A stretch of 10,380 nt of DNA from UBA7328 sp002471345 (GCA_964011275.1 CAXGOB010000121.1:1-10380), one strand, 5' to 3'; counted from the first letter of the stretch, positions 1 to 7,098 are shown. The notes: generated by a model not told the origin, from the letters alone. Translations and numbers: made by a program.

Positions 1-1042
1 CAATTTCCTCAAACTCTTTTTTAAGGAAAGATAAATTCTTCATTGTCAATGTCGCACCCATCATCTTATTAATAGATGGTAGAAACCTATAACCGGCAAG
101 TGCAAAAACACTTAACATTGACAATATTTCCGCACTATTGTCTTTGAAAATCAAGGCAGTAAAAAAAACTAACATTATACCCAATCCAAAAACGACATCA
201 TTAGTTTTCGTAGGTATCTTATTATAAAAGCCCAAGTTAATAGCATCTAGCATATTCAATCGATGCTGTAAAATTCTATGTCTTTTAATAAAATCTGCTT
301 CTTTATTTGACAATTTTACATCAGCATAGGCTGACATGCTTTCAGAAAGAGACATGGTAATTTTAGGGAAAAGAGAATTTCTTTCTTCGCCAATTCTAGT
401 GACACTATTTTTGGAGAATACGTAAATAACTCCAAACACGGGCACTATGACGAAGAGAAGAATAAATAGTGCCTTTGGAGCTGCAAAAGACACTGCAATG
501 AATATGATTAACAACACTACCAATTCAGTGGTAAAAATGAAAGTCTGAATCATATAATTCCCTGCAAATTGGTAGGGTAATTGGTAAATATCATATTGCT
601 TTTTACCAATGTCTTTGTCTTGAATGTATAGGTAGCCATTCAGATAATACTTATGAAATTGCTTTAGACTTAATCTTAAGGAGACGTTAAATGAAAATCT
701 TGCTTGGATATACAATATGTAAAGGGATATCGCATTTTTAATCAAAAAGATTACAAAAACTATTACTGATAATGTAAATAAAAATGGAATAACCTCCACA
801 ATACCTATGAAATCATAGATATACTTCAGATACCACTTTTCCTCAATAAGCTCGGGTTCTAAAGCTGCATCCATCAATGGAAAAATTGCTGCTAATCCAA
901 AAACGTCAAATATAGCATTGACCATGAGGAGACCAATCATAATCAATGATCTCCGTTTCTGATCCTGATCCAGTAATGCATTAATATTCCTTATGGCGTT
1001 GAAATATGGATTATTACCTATTGCCCTAAATATTTTTTTCAC
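1..1042 (-). CDS. PglK-like ABC transporter, membrane half (partial)
   Basis: This reading frame stays open from a GTG at 1042-1040 to the left edge, giving about 347 residues with no stop; the C-terminal ATPase domain must lie outside the window. What is visible is a type IV ABC exporter membrane domain. Hydrophobic segments lie at about residues 32-57 and 82-101, with pairs near 150-200 and 280-320. Two features resemble PglK/WlaB-type lipid-linked oligosaccharide flippases: the first helix ending in GLAAIFPLMD, and the motif RFLPSINKMM at 319-328, which matches the conserved 'R-x-x-PS-x-N-x' segment before the ATPase domain in that group. The likely role is flipping or exporting a glycolipid or polysaccharide precursor across the inner membrane; the substrate is unknown. 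Start choice is uncertain: GTG gives VKKIFRAIGNNP, while an in-frame TTG at 1063-1061 would add seven residues. It is divergent from dapF. Confidence 0.85.
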   Translation of the reverse strand, partial: MKKIFRAIGNNPYFNAIRNINALLDQDQKRRSLIMIGLLMVNAIFDVFGLAAIFPLMDAALEPELIEEKWYLKYIYDFIGIVEVIPFLFTLSVIVFVIFLIKNAISLYILYIQARFSFNVSLRLSLKQFHKYYLNGYLYIQDKDIGKKQYDIYQLPYQFAGNYMIQTFIFTTELVVLLIIFIAVSFAAPKALFILLFVIVPVFGVIYVFSKNSVTRIGEERNSLFPKITMSLSESMSAYADVKLSNKEADFIKRHRILQHRLNMLDAINLGFYNKIPTKTNDVVFGLGIMLVFFTALIFKDNSAEILSMLSVFALAGYRFLPSINKMMGATLTMKNLSFLKKEFEEI

Positions 1043-1060
1043 TTTCTGATCTATAGTACA

Positions 1061-1088
1061 CAAACGTATTAAGAAAAAACCAAATATA
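1061..1088 (-). promoter_or_regulatory. two candidate -7 boxes for the ABC transporter gene
   Basis: On the minus strand, TATATTTG (1088-1081) and TACGTTTG (1068-1061) both match the Bacteroidota -7 consensus TAnnTTTG. The nearer one ends 18 bases before the GTG start at 1042, which would leave a short leader. Neither has a clear TTG at the expected -33 spacing, so which one is used, if either, is open. Confidence 0.35.
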
Positions 1089-1099
1089 ATTGGTCCATC

Positions 1100-1130
1100 T
1101 TGAAGATTACCTTAGGTCAGCATAGATTTG
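1100..1130 (+). promoter_or_regulatory. dapF promoter (TTG ... TAnnTTTG), leaderless type
   Basis: TTG at 1100-1102 and TAGATTTG at 1123-1130 are 20 bases apart, which fits the TTG / TAnnTTTG promoter pattern known from Bacteroides and Flavobacterium. The box ends only 6 bases before the dapF ATG at 1137. Transcription from it should therefore start at or within a base or two of the A of ATG. The last three bases of the box (TTG) are also in frame with dapF but are better read as promoter than as a start codon. Confidence 0.6.
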
Positions 1131-1136
1131 CACACT

Positions 1137-1925
1137 ATGACAATACCATTTGACAAATTCCAAGCTACTGGAAACGATTTCATCATGATCGATCAACGAT
1201 CCACCCATTATCTTTCTAGAAAAGATACCGATTTAATTAAAAAACTCTGTGATCGAAGATTTGGTATAGGTGCGGATGGACTTATTCTTCTCCAATTATC
1301 AGATGATGTAGATTTTGAAATGATATACTTTAATGCCGATGGAAGAGAAAGCACCTTGTGCGGAAATGGAGGAAGGAGTATTGTGAAATTTGCACAAGGA
1401 ATAGGTCTTATAACTGATGAATGTGAGTTTTTGGCAATTGACGGAGTACATCATGCAGTAATAAACGAGAATGGAGGTGTAGAACTACAAATGAACAGAG
1501 TAGCCCTAGTTAATAAATTCGAGGACCATTACACCTTAGATACTGGTTCTCCACATTACATCACATTTTGTGATGACATAAACAATGTAAATGTAGCTGA
1601 GCAGGGTGCTGCGATCAGATACTCAGATAGTTTCAAAAGACATGGGATTAATGTCAATTTCGTACAAAAAAATGGTTCGGGTATTCATGTTCGAACCTAT
1701 GAAAGAGGTGTAGAAGATGAAACCCTATCTTGTGGAACTGGTGTGACTGCAGCTGCAATAGCTGCGAGTCTAAATTATGAAGAATTACCATCTGAGGGTT
1801 CAATTAATATTCATACTATAGGTGGTGACCTTCTAGTCAAATTTGAAAAAGAAGGTGAGACATTCAAAAATATTTGGTTATGTGGCCCTGCTCAAAAAGT
1901 ATTTAAAGGAGCTGCCTACATTTAG
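1137..1925 (+). CDS. dapF: diaminopimelate epimerase
   Basis: Converts LL-2,6-diaminopimelate to the meso form in the cytoplasm, the penultimate step to lysine and the source of the peptidoglycan cross-linking residue. The 262-residue product has the family's two pseudo-symmetric halves and both catalytic cysteines: C75 in LCGNGGRS and C199 in DETLSCGTG. Other family motifs are QATGNDF (9-15), FGIGADGLI (42-50), FNADGRES (65-72) and GSPHYI. The usual CGNGARC is CGNGGRS here; the nucleophilic cysteine is kept and only the later cysteine is replaced. I chose ATG 1137 (MTIPFDKFQATGNDF, a normal DapF N-terminus) over an in-frame TTG at 1128, which is part of the -7 promoter box. Length is normal for the family. 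No other lysine-pathway gene is adjacent, so it appears to be a single-gene unit. Confidence 0.97.
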   Translation: MTIPFDKFQATGNDFIMIDQRSTHYLSRKDTDLIKKLCDRRFGIGADGLILLQLSDDVDFEMIYFNADGRESTLCGNGGRSIVKFAQGIGLITDECEFLAIDGVHHAVINENGGVELQMNRVALVNKFEDHYTLDTGSPHYITFCDDINNVNVAEQGAAIRYSDSFKRHGINVNFVQKNGSGIHVRTYERGVEDETLSCGTGVTAAAIAASLNYEELPSEGSINIHTIGGDLLVKFEKEGETFKNIWLCGPAQKVFKGAAYI

Positions 1926-1982
1926 TCTGGACAAAAACAAGTGACCAATAGCTTTTGATTAATAATTCAATAGTATCACTTA

Positions 1983-2453
1983 TCAAATCACTTTATCTGC
2001 ACAACTACTACTAGCAAACGCGTCAGGTTTAGCTTTGAAAACAAAGCCCATTCCCAAGATATAACCCATTGCTTCCTTCAAGGCTGTGTTGCTCTTGAAA
2101 GAAGGATCAGTATTTATATCAGCATGCACTTCGAGTTCCACTTTGTATTCATCAAGGAGATCACATAATGCGTAAGCTACTTCAATGGACTTTGATACTT
2201 CAAGAATCATCCTTTCTTTCAAAGACAGCTGTTTTGTCTCTTTATAATTTGAAATAAACATAAAACCACCTTTATGTTCCCTCAGGAATACAATGACAGT
2301 AGCGAATTCCGCAATTTTTCCTTTGACCTGTGAATCGGATCCTATACATACTTTCAATTTGTACCCAAGGCCTGTTTCTCTGACAATAGCTGTTTTTACC
2401 GCTTCTTTAATTGGCAGTTCTATTTTATTCCCATTGAGTCTTCTCCAATTCAT
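1983..2453 (-). CDS. YkuK-family ribonuclease H-like protein
   Basis: A 156-residue soluble protein without a signal peptide. It resembles the YkuK family (DUF458, RNase H-like fold), best known from Bacillus. Visible support: beta-strand KVCIGSDSQV with D40, followed by EFATVIVFLRE, as in the first strands of an RNase H fold; E85 in a helix (MILEVSKSIEVA); D112 in HADINTDP; and D144 in KPDAFASSS followed by D153. These acidic residues could make the metal site, but the assignment of which ones is inference. The biochemical role of the family is unsettled; a nuclease acting on RNA/DNA hybrids is the usual guess. The gene converges with dapF (57-base gap) and is divergent from the thioredoxin-domain lipoprotein. 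No partner gene is evident. Confidence 0.85.
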   Translation of the reverse strand: MNWRRLNGNKIELPIKEAVKTAIVRETGLGYKLKVCIGSDSQVKGKIAEFATVIVFLREHKGGFMFISNYKETKQLSLKERMILEVSKSIEVAYALCDLLDEYKVELEVHADINTDPSFKSNTALKEAMGYILGMGFVFKAKPDAFASSSCADKVI

Positions 2454-2462
2454 ATTGTTGAT

Positions 2463-2483
2463 TTAGATATTTATTAAATCTAA
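2463..2483. promoter_or_regulatory. 21-base palindrome upstream of the YkuK-family gene
   Basis: TTAGAT (2463-2468) and ATCTAA (2478-2483) form inverted arms with nine A/T bases between them, starting 10 bases upstream of the ATG at 2453. On the minus strand the palindrome contains TAGATTTA (2482-2475), one base off the -7 consensus. It could be an operator overlapping a promoter, or chance in AT-rich DNA. Confidence 0.25.
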
Positions 2484-2656
2484 TCATAATGATCAGCAAT
2501 TACGAATAATCATTGGCACTTGGAACCTATTTAACTATTTTATAATACGTTCTTTGCCTTTACTGAAACTTATGATTGACTCAAGGCTTAAATTAATCAA
2601 ATCATAAAGAACAACTCTACCCTGTCCTCAGTCCCTATTCTTTAATACATTGCGAT

Positions 2657-2663
2657 TAGATTG
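2657..2663 (+). promoter_or_regulatory. imperfect -7 box before the thioredoxin-domain lipoprotein
   Basis: TAGATTG at 2657-2663 is the TAnnTTTG element with one T missing. It ends exactly 6 bases before the ATG at 2670, the same spacing seen at dapF and at the 7888 gene. No TTG at -33 spacing is visible, so support is weak. Confidence 0.3.
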
Positions 2664-2669
2664 ATTCCT

Positions 2670-4787
2670 ATGCATTATACACGACTTATTTTTCTCACAA
2701 CATTTCTATTTTTTATTCTTTCATCATGCAAAAATTCAGGTCATTTGGTAAGCCAAGACGATCACAAATACACTAATGCCCTCATAGATGAGTCAAGTCC
2801 ATACTTGCTCCAACACGCTCATAATCCAGTAGATTGGCATCCATGGAATGAAGAAACATTAGCAAAAGCAAAAAGTGAGAATAAGTTGTTGATTATCAGT
2901 ATTGGATATGCTGCATGCCACTGGTGCCATGTGATGGAGCATGAATCCTTTGAAGATGAAGAGGTCGCACAATTGATGAATGAGCATTTTCTTCCGGTAA
3001 AAGTAGACCGGGAAGAAAGGCCTGATGTGGATGATATTTATATGACAGCCTGTAATCTTGTAAGCGGACGAGGAGGATGGCCATTGAATGCATTTGCTAT
3101 GCCTGATGGAAGACCTGTGTGGGCAGGAACATATTTTCCTAAGGAAAACTGGATAGATCTTCTCAATCAATTTATTGATCTAAAAAAGAACAATCCAACT
3201 AAACTAGAAGATTCTGCAGATCGTCTCACTTCTGGTGTGAAAAGTGTTGGATTGATGGAGTTAGTATCTATTCCTGAAATATTTCCATCTGAAAATTTAG
3301 GAGAAGCCATGTCAAAGATGAATTTTCAGATTGATTCGAAAAAAGGAGGACGACAAGGCGCACCAAAATTTCCCATGCCTAATAATTATGAATTATTACT
3401 AAAATATAGTCACCTCACTGGTGATGCATCTTCTTTTGAATCCACCTTACTTACATTGGACAATATGGCAAATGGAGGAATCTATGATCATGTTGGTGGT
3501 GGATTTGCCAGATACAGTGTGGATGCTGAATGGAAAGCACCTCATTTTGAAAAAATGCTTTATGACAATGGTCAGCTAGTTGGCTTATATAGTATGGCCT
3601 ACAGGAAGACTCAAAATGACCTGTATAAACGAGTAGTTGAACAGACCTTAGAGTTTATTGAAAGAGAAATGACTTCTTCTGAAGGGGGATTTTTCAGTTC
3701 ACTAGATGCTGATAGTGAGGGAGAAGAAGGTAAATTTTATGTTTGGACCGAAGAGGAACTTAGTTCCGAATTAAAAGATCCTAACCTCCTATCAGTTGCA
3801 AAGAAATACTATTCTACTGAACCAAATGGCAACTGGGAACATACCAATATCCTACATGTGACGGAGTCCTTAGAGGACATAGCTAACAAACTAGAAATCA
3901 GTGTAGATAGACTTAATAATAATGTAAAGGCGATAAATTCTAAACTCTTAAAAGCCAGAGAACAAAGAGTACGCCCAGGTCTAGATGATAAGATATTAAC
4001 TGGATGGAATGCTCTTATGATCAGTGGTTATACCGAAGCTTACAAAGCTCTTCAAGACGAAAAGTATTTACAAAAAGCTATAGAAAGCACTCAATTTCTA
4101 TTGAAAAATCAAATGGATGAAGATTTTAGGCTGAATAGAAACTTCAAAGAAGGGCGATCTTCTATAAATGCATTTTTGGATGATTATGTGGCTTTGACAA
4201 AAGCGCTACTTGATCTGTATGAAGTGACATTCGACTATAACTGGATTGAGACTGCAATTGGCCTAACGGACTATAGTTTAAGTCACTTTCAAAACAGTGA
4301 GAATGGAATGTTCTATAGGAAATCTGATATTGATCCGCCTTTAGTTGCTAAGTCTATAGAAACATCAGATAATGTGATACCTGCTACCAACTCTATGATG
4401 GCAAGAAATCTATTTAGGCTAGGTGAAATGATGTACAATGAAAACTATCTGAAAATCAGTAAGCAGATGTTTGCCAATATGTATACCGATATTGATACAG
4501 GCCAACAACCGGGATTCTATAGCAACTGGATACAACATTGGTTAGATTATGTGGATCCTCCTTATGAAATTGTCATTGTAGGGAAAGAAACAAAAACAAA
4601 GGCAAAAGAATTATTCCAAAACTATTTAGGAAATGCGATCGTCATAGGATCTGACCATGACGAAAATAGAATACCTCTAATTCAACATAAATATATAGAA
4701 GGCAAAACCATAATCTATGTCTGTGAAAACAAGGTTTGCCAATTACCTGTAGAAGATGTGAATGAAGCTCTTAAAATGATGAAGTAA
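2670..4787 (+). CDS. thioredoxin-domain lipoprotein, YyaL/SSP411 family
   Basis: A 705-residue protein of the DUF255 / SSP411 (SPATA20, YyaL) family, whose function is poorly known. The N-terminus is a lipoprotein signal (hydrophobic core, then ILSSC with C20 as lipidation site), placing this copy at the cell envelope. The thioredoxin-like domain follows: SPYLLQHAHNPVDWHPW, then CHWC at 83-86 as the CxxC redox pair, then GRGGWPLNAF and AGTYFP. The large C-terminal region carries the family blocks APKFPMPNN, HVGGGFARYSVD, PHFEKMLYDNGQ (H292), SSLDADSEGEEG (346-351 DADSEG) and RPGLDDKILTGWN (DDK 439-441), consistent with an alpha/alpha-barrel like N-acylglucosamine 2-epimerases. ATG 2670 is preferred over an in-frame TTG at 2661 because it gives a compact signal peptide. 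Known members are about 680-700 residues, so it is intact. It is flanked by 216- and 206-base spacers and is probably monocistronic. Confidence 0.93.
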   Translation: MHYTRLIFLTTFLFFILSSCKNSGHLVSQDDHKYTNALIDESSPYLLQHAHNPVDWHPWNEETLAKAKSENKLLIISIGYAACHWCHVMEHESFEDEEVAQLMNEHFLPVKVDREERPDVDDIYMTACNLVSGRGGWPLNAFAMPDGRPVWAGTYFPKENWIDLLNQFIDLKKNNPTKLEDSADRLTSGVKSVGLMELVSIPEIFPSENLGEAMSKMNFQIDSKKGGRQGAPKFPMPNNYELLLKYSHLTGDASSFESTLLTLDNMANGGIYDHVGGGFARYSVDAEWKAPHFEKMLYDNGQLVGLYSMAYRKTQNDLYKRVVEQTLEFIEREMTSSEGGFFSSLDADSEGEEGKFYVWTEEELSSELKDPNLLSVAKKYYSTEPNGNWEHTNILHVTESLEDIANKLEISVDRLNNNVKAINSKLLKAREQRVRPGLDDKILTGWNALMISGYTEAYKALQDEKYLQKAIESTQFLLKNQMDEDFRLNRNFKEGRSSINAFLDDYVALTKALLDLYEVTFDYNWIETAIGLTDYSLSHFQNSENGMFYRKSDIDPPLVAKSIETSDNVIPATNSMMARNLFRLGEMMYNENYLKISKQMFANMYTDIDTGQQPGFYSNWIQHWLDYVDPPYEIVIVGKETKTKAKELFQNYLGNAIVIGSDHDENRIPLIQHKYIEGKTIIYVCENKVCQLPVEDVNEALKMMK

Positions 4788-4874
4788 TCAAACATGTGAT
4801 TTTTATACTTTCATGAAAATGAAGGGTTTGAGATACAATCAGCATGATACTTTACAAAAAAGCACCTTTTGATC

Positions 4875-4882
4875 TAGATTTG
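4875..4882 (+). promoter_or_regulatory. candidate -7 box for the Kazal-like lipoprotein operon
   Basis: TAGATTTG at 4875-4882 matches the Bacteroidota -7 consensus exactly and is the same octamer as at dapF. A convincing TTG at -33 is absent; TTTA at 4851-4854 is the nearest approach. If used, it would give an mRNA leader of about 105 bases before the ATG at 4994, containing the hairpin at 4907-4937. Confidence 0.4.
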
Positions 4883-4906
4883 GTACAAAATCGTAGTTTT
4901 GAGAGA

Positions 4907-4937
4907 GTTATGAGTACTCCCCTCTTCTTCTCATAGC
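4907..4937 (+). promoter_or_regulatory. leader hairpin upstream of the Kazal-like lipoprotein
   Basis: GTTATGAG (4907-4914) can pair with CTCATAGC (4930-4937), with one T-G wobble, around a 15-base pyrimidine-rich loop. There is no T-run after it, so it is not a normal terminator. It falls in the predicted leader of the downstream operon and could influence mRNA stability or translation; chance pairing is possible. Confidence 0.3.
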
Positions 4938-4993
4938 TATGAATATGCTAAAAATTCCGATATTAGATAAAGCTTGCTATAACTCAGGTCAGA

Positions 4994-6226
4994 ATGAATA
5001 GATATATACTTTTATTGGCTTCTGTAATCACCTTTGCTTCATGTGGGGATAAGAATAAATCGAATACGACATATACGATAATAACTGATCATTTCAGCAG
5101 TGAAATAGATGAAAACATAAGAAAAACACTCTCAATAGAAGACTATTCTCCGTGCCCAAATCTCGCTACTTCAACCTATCACTCTAGAATCATACGATAT
5201 GATGTATCAGGAAGAAATGAAACAAGAATTGTAAGAAAATCACTTTTACAAAGCATTTTTACATCTAGACTTAAACCATCAGTATATACAAGAAAACTTG
5301 CCAATCTTTCTATTCCAAATCAACTTAAAGTAGAGGCGAATAAAAATGTTAGCCCTGAAAATTTGGAACTATATCTTAATTCTTTTGATGCCAATAGATC
5401 TAAGATCATGGGACTCAATAGCTTAGGATTAGAATATAAGAATCTTGCCTTAAATCAATCTGTAAGTCATTTCCAAAATATATATGACCTGAAAGACGCG
5501 TTAAGTGATTACATCTGCAATGAAATCAATGAGAAAAATGTTGTCATTTTGCTGAATCTATTCAATGATACCAGCATTGATGATTGTTTGGCAAATTGTG
5601 AAAACCTTGCCGAAGATGAAGTTTGTGCGGATGATGGAAATACCTATAGAAACATAGAATGCATGAATTGTTATGGTGATCTTCAACAGATATCTTGTGA
5701 TAAAGGCATACCTACATTTAAAAGAGAGTTGCTCACAGAAAAAGCATTTGAGATCTTTTACCAATTTGCAGAAGCACAAGAATTGATTGCAAATGACAAT
5801 AACGTTTCTATATCTAATGATCTGGTAAACAACACTTTAAGGTTATTTGATAGCGATAATACAAAAATTGAAATTCTCAATTTAGGAACTAAAAAGCCTA
5901 TTGAATTTAGTGCCAAAGGGTATTTAAAAAGATTGATGAATAGACCATTTGATCAGATAGGTATTGAATGGAACCAAGATTGGTCTGTGGTAGACGACTG
6001 GACTGATGCTGGAGAAGAGATTCCACAAAGTGAAATGACGGCGAAAGGAACACAAGTGTTCAAAGGCTATAGAAAGAACCTTATAGCATATAGCGATGCG
6101 ATAGATAAAAACGTTAACTTTCAAGCCAAACTCGTGGAAACCATTAACGAAGATGGTAATGAAGTGTTAGAATGGAAAGTATTCATAGGAGATATTACAA
6201 TAGCATCAGATCCTACAAGTTTATAA
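4994..6226 (+). CDS. lipoprotein with a Kazal-like six-cysteine module
   Basis: A 410-residue exported lipoprotein of no family I recognise as a whole. The signal sequence ends in TFASC with C17 as lipidation site. The middle carries a compact cysteine module at residues 198-235 with six cysteines (198, 202, 211, 223, 226, 235) and the core VCADDGNTYRNIECMNCYG. This fits the Kazal pattern C-x(n)-C-x(n)-C-x6-Y-x(3-4)-C-x2-C-x(n)-C with its 'DG-x-TY-x-N' signature. Kazal domains classically inhibit serine proteases; whether this one does is inference. The flanking parts (about 20-190 and 240-410) are unassigned. The last 120 residues look beta-rich (GTQVFKGYR, NVNFQAKLVE, EVLEWKVFIGD) and might be an NTF2-like fold, but that is a guess. 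The 3' end overlaps the next gene by 55 bases, indicating coupled expression. A promoter may lie at 4875-4882. Confidence 0.85.
   Translation: MNRYILLLASVITFASCGDKNKSNTTYTIITDHFSSEIDENIRKTLSIEDYSPCPNLATSTYHSRIIRYDVSGRNETRIVRKSLLQSIFTSRLKPSVYTRKLANLSIPNQLKVEANKNVSPENLELYLNSFDANRSKIMGLNSLGLEYKNLALNQSVSHFQNIYDLKDALSDYICNEINEKNVVILLNLFNDTSIDDCLANCENLAEDEVCADDGNTYRNIECMNCYGDLQQISCDKGIPTFKRELLTEKAFEIFYQFAEAQELIANDNNVSISNDLVNNTLRLFDSDNTKIEILNLGTKKPIEFSAKGYLKRLMNRPFDQIGIEWNQDWSVVDDWTDAGEEIPQSEMTAKGTQVFKGYRKNLIAYSDAIDKNVNFQAKLVETINEDGNEVLEWKVFIGDITIASDPTSL
5585..5698 (+). other. Kazal-like domain within the lipoprotein
   Basis: Codons 198-235 encode the cysteine module. The spacing from the third cysteine on is C-x6-Y-x4-C-x2-C-x8-C, with the D-G-x-T-Y-x-N signature of Kazal inhibitors. 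The final loop (8 residues) is shorter than in many animal Kazal domains, where it is commonly about 15 or more. The P1 reactive-site residue cannot be assigned from sequence alone; it would be expected between the second and third cysteines, within ENLAEDEV. Confidence 0.65.
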
Positions 6227-7059
6227 TTGTTTTTATTGTCTTCTTTATAACTAAATTGGCTTTTGGCCAAGACAATGCTGATCAAAAAACTCTTATCTCT
6301 AATTTTCTAACCGAAGAGCTCACTTCCTTATTACAAAAAAGCAAGGACTACAACTCTATCAATAACAAAGAAGAAAATCTGAGATCAGCACTGACTGCTG
6401 AATTAAAAACTTTGACCCTATCAATAAATGCAAATGCCGTTATAGAGTATGATAAAGCTGACCTAAATGGAAATGAGGTAAGTATCTCTGATGAAATGTT
6501 GCCGTTTCTAATCAATTATTCTGGAAAGACTGGTTCGGTTCCAATTATTTCTATTGACTGCATTCTTACAAAAGATACCGACTATCACGTATTTATTACA
6601 TCTTCTGGGGTCTTAGCAAAAGACAACATACTGAGTAAATCTATATTCAGAGTACATAATGAGTCCTTAGAGTTAAGGAGAATCTCCTTTGCTAATGAAT
6701 TACCAAATGGTTGTATAAATAATGAGAAACCTCTCCCAAATTCTTCAGAAGCAACATCTAGTTCCACAAATAATAAATCCAATCAGGCTACAGTAGCAAG
6801 ACAGAAAATACCAAGGATAACCATAAGAGAAGCCTCAAACATTAATGGTCAAGCTTTTATTTATGGATTTATTGAAAATTACGAAAAGAATGGATTTCTA
6901 ATTGATCTGGAGACAAATTCTCCTATTAACGTGAGCTCAAGGGATGGCTTTTTTGTAATCAACAAATTTCTTACTCCATCCGGATATCGGAAAATAGATT
7001 TGAAATATCAGTATGGAGCAAAGTTTATCACTGATAGGAAATTAATTTTTGTTAAATGA
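6172..7059 (+). CDS. secreted protein of unknown function, overlaps the Kazal-like lipoprotein gene
   Basis: A 295-residue protein that I do not recognise. It starts with a long basic n-region (MESIHRRYYNSIRSYK) and a hydrophobic core at about 17-29, then a signal peptidase I site at AFG-Q (cleavage after G32). The mature part is a helical, charged N-terminal segment, a region around 100-170 with several beta-like strands, a Ser/Asn/Thr-rich linker at about 190-207, and a basic, beta-like C-terminal part of some 85 residues. Such a linker suggests two separately folded halves. ATG 6172 is the first start after an in-frame stop at 6160-6162, and no later ATG would keep the signal peptide. The gene therefore begins inside the last 18 codons of the lipoprotein gene, in the -1 frame relative to it. 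Co-translation with, and possibly physical association to, that lipoprotein is inferred from the overlap. Confidence 0.8.
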   Translation: MESIHRRYYNSIRSYKFIIVFIVFFITKLAFGQDNADQKTLISNFLTEELTSLLQKSKDYNSINNKEENLRSALTAELKTLTLSINANAVIEYDKADLNGNEVSISDEMLPFLINYSGKTGSVPIISIDCILTKDTDYHVFITSSGVLAKDNILSKSIFRVHNESLELRRISFANELPNGCINNEKPLPNSSEATSSSTNNKSNQATVARQKIPRITIREASNINGQAFIYGFIENYEKNGFLIDLETNSPINVSSRDGFFVINKFLTPSGYRKIDLKYQYGAKFITDRKLIFVK

Positions 7060-7098
7060 AATTGATCTTTTCCTTTTCTTGACAAAATGAGATCAATT
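7060..7098. terminator. inverted repeat after the secreted-protein gene
   Basis: AATTGATCT (7060-7068) and AGATCAATT (7090-7098) are perfect 9-base inverted arms around a 21-base, T/C-rich loop, starting directly after the TGA at 7057-7059. There is no U-tract after the right arm, so it is not a textbook intrinsic terminator. It may instead stabilise the 3' end of the operon mRNA or act in both directions. Confidence 0.4.

Noticed and set aside
1926..1982. AAGTGA / TCACTT arms between dapF and the YkuK-family gene as a shared terminator
   Set aside because: The 6-base arms are far apart and lack a T-run; pairing of this quality is expected by chance.
2859..3170. Antisense frames within the thioredoxin-domain lipoprotein gene
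   Set aside because: They are complements of strongly conserved codons and show no independent features.
4788..4830. Small frame MKMKGLRYNQ... after the thioredoxin-domain gene
   Set aside because: Only 19 codons, with no start context and no similarity.
4939..5001. A 20-codon open frame (MNMLKIPILDK...) overlapping the lipoprotein start
   Set aside because: Too short and without a start signal or similarity; kept only as part of the leader observation, not as a gene.
6163..6226. Programmed frameshift fusing the Kazal-like lipoprotein to the next protein
   Set aside because: No classic slippery heptamer was found, and the downstream frame has its own ATG and complete signal peptide.
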